NCBI GenBank assembly: GCA_012839035.1
Contig: DUOB01000023.1
Coordinates: 1 to 64,000, forward strand
Reading direction: 5' to 3'
Source of the DNA: Propionibacterium sp.
GTDB lineage: Bacteria > Actinomycetota > Actinomycetes > Propionibacteriales > Propionibacteriaceae
DNA: 64,000 bases
Positions 29,966-40,975 of this stretch are shown in pieces. Both the position numbers and the translations under genes were made by a program. Within the stretch, counting starts at the first letter, position 1; every line of letters starts with the position of its first letter. The notes beneath the pieces are model-generated. The model was not told the DNA's origin. It saw only the letters and a list, made by a program, of their open reading frames with translations, and ran no database searches.

Positions 29966-30853
29966 TCAGCGTTCGAGTGCGGCGGACAGCCCTGACGGCA
30001 GTGTCCAGTGCGCGAACTCGAAACCGGACTCGAGGAGCGCCGCAGGAACCATGCGGTTGCTGGCCAACAGCGCCTCGTCGACGAGCTGACCGCCGAACAG
30101 CGCCCGCAGGGGCAGCATCGGGACCGGCACTTTGACGGGGCGCCCGATTTGACGGCCGAGTTCTTCGGTGAACTCGGCATTGGTGACCGGGCTCGGTGCG
30201 GACAGGTTCACGGGTCCACTGAGGCCTTCGGTCAGCACGTGCGCCACCGCATTGACCCAATCCTCCAGCGCGATCCACGGCAGCCAATGGCGACCGTCCC
30301 CCATCGGGCCGCCGAGGCCGAGCCGGAACAGGGGCAGCTGGCGACCCAGGAATCCGCCGGAGCGATCGAGCGGGAGTCCGGTGCGCAGGGTGACCGTGCG
30401 TACGCCGGCTTCTCCGGTCGCTTCCTCCCACTGACGGCACACGTCGGCGAGAAACCCGGTGCCGGCCGGCGCGCTCTCGTCGATCACCCGGTCACCGGTT
30501 GACCCATAGAAACCGACCGCGGAGGCGGAGACAAACAGGGACGGCCGGTCCTCTGCCGCAATCAGGCGGGCCAGTGTGCGCGTGGCACGGACCCGGGAAG
30601 TCAGCAGCGCACGCCGCCGCGTCTCCGTCCACCGCCGGTCTGCGATCCCGGCACCGGAGAGATTGATGACCGTGTCGATGTCGGTCAGACCGAGCGATTC
30701 GATGAATCCGGCCTCCGGGTCCCACCGGCGCTCCAGCGGCGACTCGGCAGGGCGCCTCACCAGTCGAATGATCTCGTGGTCGGCACTGAGTCGTTCCATC
30801 AACGCCGTGCCGAGGAAACCGGAAGAACCACTGATCGCAATACGCATGCTCAT
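29966..30853 (-). CDS. TIGR01777-family SDR epimerase/oxidoreductase
   Basis: A 295-residue atypical short-chain dehydrogenase of the YfcH/SulA-like group. The N-terminal Rossmann motif is ISGSSGFLGTAL. NLSGAGIADRRW matches the family's NLAGxxIxxxRW signature, and the C-terminal domain contains RTGLPLDRSGGFLG and NLSAPSPVTNAEF. Substrate is unknown for the family. Its start overlaps the stop of the MptB-like gene by 4 bases (ATGA), so the two form an operon; I keep the first ATG although the second Met (MRIAIS) is equally plausible. Confidence 0.9.
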   Translation of the reverse strand: MSMRIAISGSSGFLGTALMERLSADHEIIRLVRRPAESPLERRWDPEAGFIESLGLTDIDTVINLSGAGIADRRWTETRRRALLTSRVRATRTLARLIAAEDRPSLFVSASAVGFYGSTGDRVIDESAPAGTGFLADVCRQWEEATGEAGVRTVTLRTGLPLDRSGGFLGRQLPLFRLGLGGPMGDGRHWLPWIALEDWVNAVAHVLTEGLSGPVNLSAPSPVTNAEFTEELGRQIGRPVKVPVPMLPLRALFGGQLVDEALLASNRMVPAALLESGFEFAHWTLPSGLSAALER

Positions 30854-32493
30854 GCTGCCTGTGCCGCCTTCGCTTCCGCTGCATCATCGGATGTCGGCTC
30901 GCGGACGATCTGGAGCCGGGAGGAGTTGACCCAGAATATCCAGGCAAGTGCGGCGCCCAGGAGATAGCCGGGAATGGGTCGGAGCGAGAAATATTCGAGG
31001 CCGCCCTCGACCACCACGAACGCGATCATCACCGCGATGAAGGCCCGGAACATGCGATTGCCATAACGGAGCATCCCGAGATAGATGCCGCCCCACAGCA
31101 GATACCACACATGAAAACCCGCGCCGCCGAAGGCGAGCGCCATGAACGCCCAGGTGAGCCACCGCAGCGGATAGTCCCGCCAACTGCGATCCACATCGGG
31201 GATCTCCCCGCCTGCGACGACGTGCACGGAACGCGGCCGGATCTCGCGACGGCCGATTCGATCAGCCAGGAAATAACGCCAGGCAATGACCGCGCCGAGG
31301 ACCACGCTGGTGATGGTGGCCCACGTGGAGAGGAACGGCAGGAGCCCGTGCCGGATGCCGAGCGCATTGATCACGGGCCCGATGAACTGTTCAACCATCG
31401 AGGCCGGGGACATGCCCCAGGTCGTCTCGTGGATGCTGGTCGCCTTGGCCCAGCCCAGGAATTCGAACCCGATCACCAGGGACACCGCAACGAAGGCCCC
31501 GGTCGCCAGCGCCAGGGTGCTGAGGGCGTGAACCGCCATGGTGCCGATCCGACGTCCGAGCGACATCGCATGGAGCCGACCCGCCACAGGCAGCAGGCCG
31601 ACCGCGATAGCCGCGGCCAGACCGGGCTGCTTGAAACTGGCCCCGACACCGACCAACACCGCCCCGCCCAGCATTCCGGGGACACCGAAGCGCAGGGCCA
31701 GATAGACCGCCACCAGCACGAGCGCGACCATCCACGCGTCGTTGTGCACGCCACCCACGAAGTGGAGGATCAGGAACGGATTGAGCACCGCGAACCATTT
31801 CGCGAGCTCCGGATCGACCCGCAGGAGGCGAGCCAGGCGGGGCACGAAGACGGCGATGACCGCCACCGCCAGGATCGCCGGAATCCGCATGGCGATGACC
31901 GACCACCAACTGTGGAACCCTGTCAGCGCCGCCATCAGATATTGCACCAGCAGCGCTGCGGGCGGATAGACCGCCGTGGTGTTCGCCCACACCCAGTGCA
32001 CATTGTCCGCGAAAGGACCACCGGCCTCTGTCAGGCCGACCTCATAGGGATCCAAGCCCCTGCTGATGATCCAGCCCTGGTCGGCGTAGAGAAAGGCGTC
32101 GGAAGAGAACACCGGGGGCGCCAGCAGGATCGGCAACGACCACAGCCCCAGGATCAAACTGTGATTGAGCCGCCCGTGCAGCGCCGGTCGAAGTTTGAGC
32201 CACGCCCAGAACAGCAGGGCAAGGCCCACGATCATCAGGACCCGGCCGAGCTGGAAGCTCAGCAACCAGCGCACACCACGCAGCACCGCGAGCCGGTCCA
32301 GATCCTGGTTGGGCACGAACCCCGGGGTCATCACCGCGACTGCGATGAGGGCCGTGGCGACCAGTCCGAGCAACACTCCGGGAGTGCGCAGCGTCGCGCC
32401 GAAGCCCGTTCCCGATGTTGGTCGCGCCACTGTGTCCTCCCCCATGCCGGCGTCGTCGTGCGCCGCCACGATGCTATCCACCGCCACCGACAA
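30850..32493 (-). CDS. MptB-family polyprenol-phosphomannose-dependent mannosyltransferase
   Basis: A 547-residue membrane glycosyltransferase with about 12-13 helices. The signature early loop reads SSDAFLYADQGWIISRGLDPYEVG, whose acidic residue is the likely catalytic base in GT-C enzymes, followed by the YPPAALLVQ segment. Mycobacterial and corynebacterial MptB elongates the alpha-1,6-mannan core of lipomannan. Here the acceptor is unknown; a lipoglycan is the reasonable guess. The start is TTG at 32493, supported by AGGGGAG 5 bases upstream; ATG at 32445 has no such site. Translationally coupled to the SDR gene. Confidence 0.8.
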   Translation of the reverse strand: MSVAVDSIVAAHDDAGMGEDTVARPTSGTGFGATLRTPGVLLGLVATALIAVAVMTPGFVPNQDLDRLAVLRGVRWLLSFQLGRVLMIVGLALLFWAWLKLRPALHGRLNHSLILGLWSLPILLAPPVFSSDAFLYADQGWIISRGLDPYEVGLTEAGGPFADNVHWVWANTTAVYPPAALLVQYLMAALTGFHSWWSVIAMRIPAILAVAVIAVFVPRLARLLRVDPELAKWFAVLNPFLILHFVGGVHNDAWMVALVLVAVYLALRFGVPGMLGGAVLVGVGASFKQPGLAAAIAVGLLPVAGRLHAMSLGRRIGTMAVHALSTLALATGAFVAVSLVIGFEFLGWAKATSIHETTWGMSPASMVEQFIGPVINALGIRHGLLPFLSTWATITSVVLGAVIAWRYFLADRIGRREIRPRSVHVVAGGEIPDVDRSWRDYPLRWLTWAFMALAFGGAGFHVWYLLWGGIYLGMLRYGNRMFRAFIAVMIAFVVVEGGLEYFSLRPIPGYLLGAALAWIFWVNSSRLQIVREPTSDDAAEAKAAQAA

Positions 32494-32557
32494 GGTGGCT
32501 CCCCTGCGCGGCCGCGCCCCGAACCGTAGCCGTAATGCAATCCCCGGAACGAAATGG

Positions 32558-32592
32558 CTGAGGCCCCCACCCCTTGGGGGTGGAGGCCTCAG
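32558..32592 (-). terminator. groEL terminator
   Basis: CTGAGGCC-CCCACCCC and GGGGGTGG-A-GGCCTCAG form a stem of about 15 bp with a single bulge and a very short loop, about 20 bases downstream of the groEL stop codon. The T-run is poor, as in many GC-rich genomes. Confidence 0.75.
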
Positions 32593-32611
32593 TGGCAGAA
32601 GAGCGTCGCAA

Positions 32612-34541
<1,930 letters not shown>

Positions 34542-34650
34542 GTCAAACACCTTTCATGGTTCACAGGTTCAAGTTCGTTTCCGAGCCCGGGGCGTCGTCG
34601 CGGGTGCCGTCCCAAGCGCTGGCACCCACCAGGGGCGAGTGCCAGGTTTG

Positions 34651-34679
34651 ACACTATCGCGCCGCTGGCACTCGATCAA
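34651..34679 (-). promoter_or_regulatory. groES-groEL promoter
   Basis: Read on the minus strand, TTGATC (-35) and TAGTGT (-10) are separated by exactly 17 bases. The -35 hexamer falls inside the spacer of the CIRCE element, so a bound repressor would block RNA polymerase. Confidence 0.7.
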
Positions 34680-34691
34680 GCGGAGTGCTAA
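34665..34691. promoter_or_regulatory. CIRCE element (HrcA operator)
   Basis: The inverted repeat CTGGCACTC - 9 bases - GAGTGCTAA matches the CIRCE consensus TTAGCACTC-N9-GAGTGCTAA except at two positions of one arm. It lies upstream of groES, so HrcA-type heat-shock repression is expected. A further GAGTGCCA half-site lies at about 34637-34644. Confidence 0.93.
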
Positions 34692-34967
34692 GCAGTCCTC
34701 CGAACAGGGCGCGCGCCGCATATCAGGATGCCATGTCTCGGCATTTCCAGTAACGAAACAACAACATTCGCCATCACGGCGAAATCCCTAGCCACGACCT
34801 CATCACGCGCCACGCCCACGCATGGATTCGGCGACAAACGGACGAATTCTCCGCCGTCATGGCAGAAATTGGTGGTTAGGGTCTTATCAATCGGATTCGT
34901 GCGCAGCCTTCGCCAGCGGGGGAGCTGGGCAACGCACACGCATCCCCGACCTTGGAGGACCTTACTG
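34692..34967. other. Divergent intergenic region between groES and the betaine transporter operon
   Basis: About 275 bases without a credible gene, clearly AT-richer than the flanks. It carries the groES promoter on one side and presumably the transporter promoter on the other. I see no firm -35/-10 pair for the transporter; GGAGG at 34954-34958 is its ribosome-binding site. Confidence 0.5.
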
Positions 34968-36215
34968 ATGACCGACCAGCGCGTCGCTGTACGCGCCAAC
35001 CATTTGCACAAGGTCTTTTCTCCCGAAGAAGGTCGCATCGGCGCGACTCTTGCCCGAGGCGAGACCGTCGACTTCGACCGCGTCCGGGGGACAGCAGCGG
35101 TCATCGATGCGGATTTCGAGGTACGCAAGGGTGAGTCGTTCGTCGTCATGGGGCTTTCGGGTTCCGGCAAGTCGACCCTCATCCGAATGCTGAACGGGTT
35201 GAACAAGCCCACCTCCGGAACCATGGAGATCAACGGCACGAACCTGACCAACGCCTCGAAGGAGGAGGTGCGGCGCATTCGTCGCGACCAGATCTCCATG
35301 GTGTTCCAGCACTTCGCGCTCCTCCCCCACCGCACGGTGGCGGCCAACGTGGCGTACGGCCTGGAAGTGAAGAAAGCACCCAGGGACGAGCAGCGCGAAC
35401 AATCCCAGTACTGGATGGACAGAGTCGGCCTCGGGGACGTCGGCGACAAATATCCGGACGAGCTCTCCGGTGGCATGCGCCAGCGGGTGGGCCTCGCGCG
35501 CGCACTCGCAGCCGGCACCGAGATCCTGTTGATGGACGAAGCGTTCTCCGCTCTCGACCCCCTGATCCGGTCCGATCTCCAGAGCCAGCTGGTGGAGCTG
35601 CAGGCCGAACTCGGCAAGACCGTGGTCTTCATCACCCACGACCTCAACGAGGCGATGAAACTTGGCGACCGGGTGGCCGTCATGCGCAATGGCCGCATCG
35701 TCCAGATCGGCACCGCACCCCAGCTGATCACCGAGCCGGCCGACGACTATGTGGCCCGGTTCATCGCCGATGTCGACCGCAGCCGCGTACTCACCGCCGG
35801 CATGGTCGCAGACACCACCGCCCCGACGATCACCTCGACCAACACGACCGGCGCAGAGCTCGCCCGCACCATGATCGAGCGCGGCCACACGGTCAGCACG
35901 GTGCTGCGCGGCCGTCGGCCGATCGGCATCGTCCGGTTGCAGGACGCGGAGGCCGAGCCCCAGCGCTCCGCTGCCGACCTGATGCTGTCCGAACCCACCG
36001 TCCCCCGCATTGAGCCCATCGGCGATCACTTCGGCCTGGCCGCTCGTCGTCGCGGTCCACTCGTTGTCGTGGACAGGCAGGGCGAACTCGTCGGGCTGCT
36101 CACCCAGGACCGACTGCTCGCGGCCATGTCCGACGAGGGGCTCCGGGAGACCCCGTCCCATCCGGAACCCGGCCCCCCGGAGCACGAGCCCCTCACCACT
36201 GGAGGCGCCCGATGA
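34968..36215 (+). CDS. proV: Glycine betaine/proline ABC transporter ATP-binding protein
   Basis: A 415-residue ATPase of the ProV/OpuAA group that energises uptake of compatible solutes. Walker A is GLSGSGKST, the signature motif [15 protein letters not shown] and Walker [15 protein letters not shown]. The family-specific N-terminal extension before Walker A is present. Residues about 280-395 form a degenerate CBS-pair region, which in OpuA senses ionic strength. The ORF track start is too early; the ATG at 34968 has GGAGG 9 bases upstream. It overlaps proW by 4 bases. Confidence 0.95.
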   Translation: MTDQRVAVRANHLHKVFSPEEGRIGATLARGETVDFDRVRGTAAVIDADFEVRKGESFVVMGLSGSGKSTLIRMLNGLNKPTSGTMEINGTNLTNASKEEVRRIRRDQISMVFQHFALLPHRTVAANVAYGLEVKKAPRDEQREQSQYWMDRVGLGDVGDKYPDELSGGMRQRVGLARALAAGTEILLMDEAFSALDPLIRSDLQSQLVELQAELGKTVVFITHDLNEAMKLGDRVAVMRNGRIVQIGTAPQLITEPADDYVARFIADVDRSRVLTAGMVADTTAPTITSTNTTGAELARTMIERGHTVSTVLRGRRPIGIVRLQDAEAEPQRSAADLMLSEPTVPRIEPIGDHFGLAARRRGPLVVVDRQGELVGLLTQDRLLAAMSDEGLRETPSHPEPGPPEHEPLTTGGAR

Positions 36216-37174
36216 ATTTCGACCCGCTCAACCCCAGGATCCGGTTCGGCCGCTGGATCGCCGACGGCATCAGGTGGCTCCAGGAGCACTTGGGCTGGCT
36301 CTTCGATGCCCTGCAGGCTGGCCTCCACTTCGTCTATACCCTCTTCACGGACATCCTGTCCGCACCGCCCTATTGGGTGATCATCCTCGTCTTCGCCGCC
36401 ATCGCGTGGCGCGCCTCCTCCTGGCGGCTGGCCCTGTTCACCGCCATTGGTTTCTATGTGATCCGCAGTTTCAACCTGTGGATCCATGCGATGCAGACCA
36501 TTTCGCTCGTCGTGCTGGCGGTCCTCTGCGCACTGCTGCTGTCCATCCCGTTGGGTATCTGGGCAGCCCGGTCGACCACTGTGTCGAAGATCGTGAAGCC
36601 GGTCCTCGACCTCATGCAGACGATGCCGGCGATGGTTTATCTGATCCCTGCGATCACCATCTTCGGCATCGGTGCCACCCCGGGAGCCATCGCCACCCTG
36701 ATCTTCGCGATGCCGCCGGGGGTACGCCTCACCGAGCTTGCGATCCGGCAGGTCGACAAAGAACTCGTCGAAGCGGGCCACGCCTTCGGCGACACCCCGA
36801 GCCGCATCCTGCGCCAGATCCAGCTCCCCGTCGCTCTGCCGACGATCATGGCCGGCGTCAACCAGGTCATCATGTTGGCGCTGTCGATGGTCGTGCTGGC
36901 CGGCATGGCGGGCGCGGGCGGTCTCGGTGGCGATGTCGTCGGCTCGCTCAGCTCGCTCAACGTGCCCCTCGGTGTCGAGGCGGGCACCGCCGTTGTGATC
37001 ATCGCCATCTTCCTCGACCGGGTGAGCGCCAGCTTCGGTGAACCCCGTCGGCACCGACGGAGGACGGGTCGGCGTACGGCCGAGGAAGCGAAGGACAAGG
37101 TGACCGACGAATCCCCCGGGTCAGCCAGCGAAACCACCCCTATTCCGACCAATCCAGAACGGAGCAACGCATGA
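36212..37174 (+). CDS. proW: Glycine betaine/proline ABC transporter permease
   Basis: A 320-residue permease of the ProW/OpuAB type with about seven membrane helices. The ABC-coupling EAA-like loop is [22 protein letters not shown], just after [12 protein letters not shown]. The last 45 residues are a charged Arg/Glu-rich cytoplasmic tail ([17 protein letters not shown]). It overlaps proV upstream and the binding-protein gene downstream by 4 bases each, so three subunits are translationally coupled. Confidence 0.95.
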   Translation: MNFDPLNPRIRFGRWIADGIRWLQEHLGWLFDALQAGLHFVYTLFTDILSAPPYWVIILVFAAIAWRASSWRLALFTAIGFYVIRSFNLWIHAMQTISLVVLAVLCALLLSIPLGIWAARSTTVSKIVKPVLDLMQTMPAMVYLIPAITIFGIGATPGAIATLIFAMPPGVRLTELAIRQVDKELVEAGHAFGDTPSRILRQIQLPVALPTIMAGVNQVIMLALSMVVLAGMAGAGGLGGDVVGSLSSLNVPLGVEAGTAVVIIAIFLDRVSASFGEPRRHRRRTGRRTAEEAKDKVTDESPGSASETTPIPTNPERSNA

Positions 37175-38214
37175 CAAGGAACGAAAAACGGCCACGGAAG
37201 TCCCGCAAGCGGACGCCCCTGGCCGCCCTCGCCCTGGCCGGCGCACTGCTGCTGGCCGGCTGTGGGGCCTCCAACACCGGCACCGGCACCCAGACCGAAG
37301 GAGGCACCGGAGGGGCCCCGGGCGCTGAAACCCAGACCGAAGGCGTGGCGGCGTGGGCCGAGTGCGAGCCCGGTCAGCACGCGGAGGATGCGAGCGGCAT
37401 GCCGGAGGACTCCAACACCGAGATCACCATCGGTGCCTTCAACGGTTGGGACGAGTCGTTCGCAACCGCACACCTGCTGAAGGCTGTGCTGGAGGACAAC
37501 GGATATACGGTGACGGTTGATGCCTTCGAGGCCGCCCCGGCCTTCGCGGGCACCGCTCGCGGCGACATCGATGTGATCACCGATGTGTGGATGCCGGTGA
37601 CGCACCCGCAGTACATCGAGGAGTTCGGTGACCAGCTCACCCACCTGGGCTGCTGGTATGACAACGCCAAACTCACCATCGCCGTCAACGACTCCTCGCC
37701 GGCACAGTCCATCGAGGACTTGGCCGAGATGTCCGATGACTATGGAGGCCGGATCTTCGGCATCGAACAGGGCGCCGGGCTGACCAAGCAGACGCGCGAG
37801 GAGGCGATCCCGCAGTACGGCCTCGACAACTATGAGTTCGTCGCCTCCTCGACCCCGGCGATGCTCGCCCAGGTCGACCGGGCCACCCAGGCCGACGAGA
37901 ACATCGTGGTGACGCTGTGGCGTCCGCACTGGGCCTACAACGCCTATCCGATGCGTGACCTCGAGGACCCGAAGGGTGCCATGGGTGGTGTCGAGGTCAT
38001 CTCCTCGGCCGGCAGCTCGGACTTCGCGGAGAACAGCCCGAAGGCGGCACAGATCGTCAAGAACCTGGTGCTCACCGACGATGAGCTCGCGGAGCTCGAG
38101 GACTTCATGATGAGCCCCGAGCACCACGACGGGACCAACCACGACGCGGCCGTGCAGCAGTGGCTCGAGCTGCACACCGACTTCGCCGACAACCTCGTCA
38201 AGGGTGATCTCTGA
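37171..38214 (+). CDS. proX: Glycine betaine/proline ABC transporter substrate-binding lipoprotein
   Basis: A 347-residue lipoprotein: a basic n-region (RKSRKRTPLAALALAGALLLAGCG), lipobox LLAGC with Cys near residue 31, a Thr/Gly/Glu-rich linker, then a type II periplasmic-binding-protein domain (OpuAC family) from about residue 80. WDESFATAHLLKAVLE and WMPVTHPQYIEEFG carry Trp residues of the sort that form the aromatic box for quaternary amines. Two repeats of TQTEG in the linker are notable. The substrate is probably betaine or proline, but not fixed by sequence. Confidence 0.94.
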   Translation: MTRNEKRPRKSRKRTPLAALALAGALLLAGCGASNTGTGTQTEGGTGGAPGAETQTEGVAAWAECEPGQHAEDASGMPEDSNTEITIGAFNGWDESFATAHLLKAVLEDNGYTVTVDAFEAAPAFAGTARGDIDVITDVWMPVTHPQYIEEFGDQLTHLGCWYDNAKLTIAVNDSSPAQSIEDLAEMSDDYGGRIFGIEQGAGLTKQTREEAIPQYGLDNYEFVASSTPAMLAQVDRATQADENIVVTLWRPHWAYNAYPMRDLEDPKGAMGGVEVISSAGSSDFAENSPKAAQIVKNLVLTDDELAELEDFMMSPEHHDGTNHDAAVQQWLELHTDFADNLVKGDL

Positions 38215-38218
38215 CGAA

Positions 38219-38845
38219 TCACTCCCTCAGGTGCCGGTCGCCCCACGGGTGGCCGGCACCTGTTGTGTCCCCGGCAGTTTCGGACCCCACGGACACTCCA
38301 CCACCGGGCCCGCCGGTGACCACCCAGCCGAACCACAGAGCCACCAGCAGCGATACCACCACGAGCTCGCCACCGTCCTCGATCACGGCGACAAGATCGC
38401 CGGGCTGGGTGGAGTGGGCCATCGTCGCATGCAGGGCATCCACCACGACCCCGAGCAAGGCAAGGGCTGCGAGCAGCACGATCACGGCGCGATGGGGTGC
38501 ACGATCCGCACGACGCGGTGCACGCTGCAGGAACCAGGCCCACAGAACACACACGGTCAGGGGCAGCGCGAGTCCGATCAACTCCCCCAGCGTCGCGTCC
38601 GGCTGGTGCGCATCGCCATAGCGAAGATCGGTGAGCAGCCGGCCGACGCGTTCGTGGAGTTGGAGTGCGTCATCCAACAGGAAGTACGCAAAGATCGCAG
38701 CCCAGCCCGCCAGCCTGCCCCGGCGGTGAGCCCACCCCGCCCACAGGCTCAGGACGATCAACCAGGCGTACTTGAGATATTGCACAAACTCGCTGTAGCT
38801 CCGGTCCACATCCAGGAAAAGTTTGTCCCCGGACTTTCCGCCCAT
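38219..38845 (-). CDS. Multi-pass membrane protein of unknown function (DDxxxLHE paralogue 1)
   Basis: A 208-residue protein with about five hydrophobic helices. Conserved polar motifs lie in or next to helices: FLLDDALQLHERVG, VVVDALHATMA and VIEDGGELVVVS. The neighbouring disrupted gene has the same motifs (YLLADDVFRLHEHLG, VGVDAIHGG, VIEDGGEHVVVS), so the two are tandem paralogues. The Asp/His/Glu pattern suggests a metal site. No Shine-Dalgarno precedes the ATG, and it lacks the first hydrophobic segment of its paralogue, so the 5' end may be shortened. I do not recognise a named family. Confidence 0.7.
   Translation of the reverse strand: MGGKSGDKLFLDVDRSYSEFVQYLKYAWLIVLSLWAGWAHRRGRLAGWAAIFAYFLLDDALQLHERVGRLLTDLRYGDAHQPDATLGELIGLALPLTVCVLWAWFLQRAPRRADRAPHRAVIVLLAALALLGVVVDALHATMAHSTQPGDLVAVIEDGGELVVVSLLVALWFGWVVTGGPGGGVSVGSETAGDTTGAGHPWGDRHLRE
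38228..38262. terminator. Terminator of the betaine transporter operon
   Basis: CAGGTGCCGG and CCGGCACCTG form a 10-bp outer stem, extended inside by CGCCC/GGGTG, followed by TTGTGT. It overlaps the last codons of the convergent membrane-protein gene and may serve both. Confidence 0.82.
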
Positions 38846-38898
38846 GGTGGCGGAGGAATGAGCGGAAGCTCGCGGGTTCCGACGTGCCCGGCGCCATA

Positions 38899-39502
38899 TC
38901 AGCCGCGGGCCACAGCTGTGCGCAAACCGTCCCGTGAAGACCCGGCTTCGTGAATTCCCCAGGAAAAGACCACGGCAACGAGAGCGGACACCACCACGTG
39001 CTCGCCACCATCCTCAATGACATCCAGCACATGAACCTGGCCCCAGAGCGCGGTAACACCACCATGGATCGCATCGACGCCGACACCGAAGGCAGCAAGC
39101 AGGATCAGCAGTCCCGCCACGGTCCAGTGGGCTCGCCGGTGGTGCGGCCGTGGTTCTCGGCACAGCACCCAGGCTCCCGCGATGCACCCCACCCCGAGCA
39201 GGACCCCTCCGATCGCTTCCCCCACTGCTGCGGAGCTCGACAGCCGGAGGCCGAGGTGTTCATGCAACCGGAACACGTCGTCAGCGAGAAGATAGGCGAA
39301 GAGCAGCGACCAACCTGCCATCCGCCACCGTCGTCTCGTCCAGCCGGCCCACAGGCTCAATAGGATCAGCCAGGCATACTTCTGATATTGGAAGACCTCC
39401 GCATACCCCTGATCCACATTGAGCAGCAACGATTCGTTGTCGAGTCCGCTGGCCAACACCACCATGTGCAGGGTAATGAACACCAGGTCGACGAGCAGCA
39501 GG
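38899..39502 (-). pseudogene. DDxxxLHE membrane paralogue 2, 5' end cut off by the IS256 element
   Basis: The reading frame entering the IS (LLLVDLVFITLHMVVLASG and onward) encodes a membrane protein of about 200 residues, homologous along its length to the gene downstream. The codons given by the ORF track before this point are the reverse strand of the insertion sequence. Joining 39502 directly to 40887 on the other side of the IS gives an open frame starting at an ATG at 40939, with a basic RRARGR stretch ahead of the first hydrophobic helix. The original gene was probably 40939..38899 minus the IS. Confidence 0.8.
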
Positions 39503-40886
39503 GGGACTGTAAGAAAAACGGTGTGTGAGGGTCCGGCCTGATCCGTAAGGAGATGGCCGTGGCTGACACGACCACTGTTGTTGTTGATGACGAGATGATT
39601 GATCCCGTGACCGGGGAGATCATCGATCAGAAAGAACTCGCAGAACGCCTGCTGACGCAGGCGAAGGAACAGGGCGTGAGCCTGACTGGGCCCGGTGGCC
39701 TGCTCAGCCAGCTCACGAAGAACGTGCTCGAGACGGCTTTGAATGCCGAGTTGACCGAGCACCTCGGTCACGAGCACGGCGGGACCCCGATCGGCGAGAA
39801 CATGCGTAACGGGACTCGTGTGAAGACGGTGCTCACCGAGATCGGCCCGGTCGAGATCGAGGTGCCTCGTGATCGTGACGGGTCATTCGAGCCGGTGATC
39901 GTCCCGAAACGGAAGCGCCGCCTCGACGGGATCGACCAGATCGTGCTGTCGCTGACCGCCCGTGGGTTGACGACCGGGGAGATCGCTGCCCACTTCGACG
40001 AGGTCTATGGGGCGAAGGTCTCCAAAGACACGATCAGCCGGATCACCGAGAAGGTCGCCGGGGAGCTCGCCGAGTGGTCCTCGCGCCCGTTGGATGCGCT
40101 CTATCCGGTGATCTTCGTCGACGCGATCGTGGTGAAGGTCCGTGACGGGCAGGTCCGCAACACCCCGTTCTATGTCGTGATGGGAGTCACGGTGAACGGT
40201 GAGCGGGATATCCTCGGGATCTGGTCAGGTGACGGCGGTGAGGGCGCACGGTTCTGGCTGCAGGTGTTCACCGAGCTGAAGAACCGCGGCGTCGAAGACG
40301 TCCTCATCGCGGTCTGCGACGGGCTGAAAGGTCTCCCTGAGGCGATCAACACGACGTGGGAGCAGACGGTCGTGCAGCAGTGCATCGTCCACCTGATCCG
40401 CAACAGCTTCCGCTATGCAGGACGGCAGCACCGCGACGCGATCGTCCGTTCACTGAAGCCGGTCTATACGGCTCCGTCCGAGCAGGCGGCGAAGGACCGG
40501 TTCGAGGAGTTCGCCGCCGAGTGGGGCGGACGATATCCGGCGATCGTGCAACTGTGGCGGAACTCTTGGGCGGAGTTCGTGCCGTTCCTCGAATACGACG
40601 TCGAGATCCGGAAGGTGATCTGCACGACGAACGCGATCGAGTCGATCAACGCCCGCTACCGCAGGGCCGTCCGGGCGCGCGGGCACTTCCCGAACGAGCA
40701 AGCGGCATTGAAGTGCTTGTATCTGGTGACGCGGTCGCTTGACCCGACCGGCGGCGGGCGGGCACGCTGGGTGATGAGGTGGAAGCCCGCGTTGAACGCG
40801 TTCGCGATCACCTTCGCCGGACGGTTCGAGAGAACCACTCACTGATGAAATCGCCGGACCCCACACACCGTTAAACAGACAGACCC
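39503..40886 (+). mobile_element. IS256-family insertion sequence
   Basis: About 1384 bp. The terminal inverted repeats are imperfect: the left end starts GGGACTGTAAG and ends with ACGGTGTGTGAGGGTCCGGC; the right end, read inward, starts GGGTCTGTCTG and ends with ACGGTGTGTGGGGTCCGGC. They match at GGG, CTGT and most of the last 20 bases. I find no 8-9 bp target duplication (left flank GCAGCAGG, right flank CGACCTCG). It carries one transposase gene. Confidence 0.88.
39559..40845 (+). CDS. IS256-family transposase
   Basis: A 428-residue DDE transposase (Mutator type). Catalytic residues lie in VIFVDAIVVKVRDG (D), LIAVCDGLKGLPEA (D) and TTNAIESINARYRRA (E), with the family's RDRDGSFEP and QQCIVHLIRNSFRY signatures. 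Full length and apparently intact, so the element may still be mobile. I prefer the GTG at 39559, 6 bases after AAGGAG, over the ATG at 39553, which directly abuts that site. It is inserted antisense to the gene it cuts. Confidence 0.93.
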   Translation: MADTTTVVVDDEMIDPVTGEIIDQKELAERLLTQAKEQGVSLTGPGGLLSQLTKNVLETALNAELTEHLGHEHGGTPIGENMRNGTRVKTVLTEIGPVEIEVPRDRDGSFEPVIVPKRKRRLDGIDQIVLSLTARGLTTGEIAAHFDEVYGAKVSKDTISRITEKVAGELAEWSSRPLDALYPVIFVDAIVVKVRDGQVRNTPFYVVMGVTVNGERDILGIWSGDGGEGARFWLQVFTELKNRGVEDVLIAVCDGLKGLPEAINTTWEQTVVQQCIVHLIRNSFRYAGRQHRDAIVRSLKPVYTAPSEQAAKDRFEEFAAEWGGRYPAIVQLWRNSWAEFVPFLEYDVEIRKVICTTNAIESINARYRRAVRARGHFPNEQAALKCLYLVTRSLDPTGGGRARWVMRWKPALNAFAITFAGRFERTTH

Positions 40887-40939
40887 CGACCTCGAGCGCG
40901 CCTGCCAGACTCGGCGGCATGCGCCATGCTGTCTGTCAT
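40887..40939 (-). pseudogene. Probable 5' fragment of the IS-interrupted membrane gene
   Basis: Seventeen codons and two bases from an ATG at 40939 (MTDSMAHAAESGRRARG...) run in frame to the right IS end. Joined to 39502 they continue as the membrane protein without a stop. No clear Shine-Dalgarno is visible. This is a reconstruction, not an observed gene; the frame could match by chance (about one in three). Confidence 0.45.
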
Positions 40940-40975
40940 GGCAATACCCGTGGAGTCGAAGGCTGAGGAGATCGT

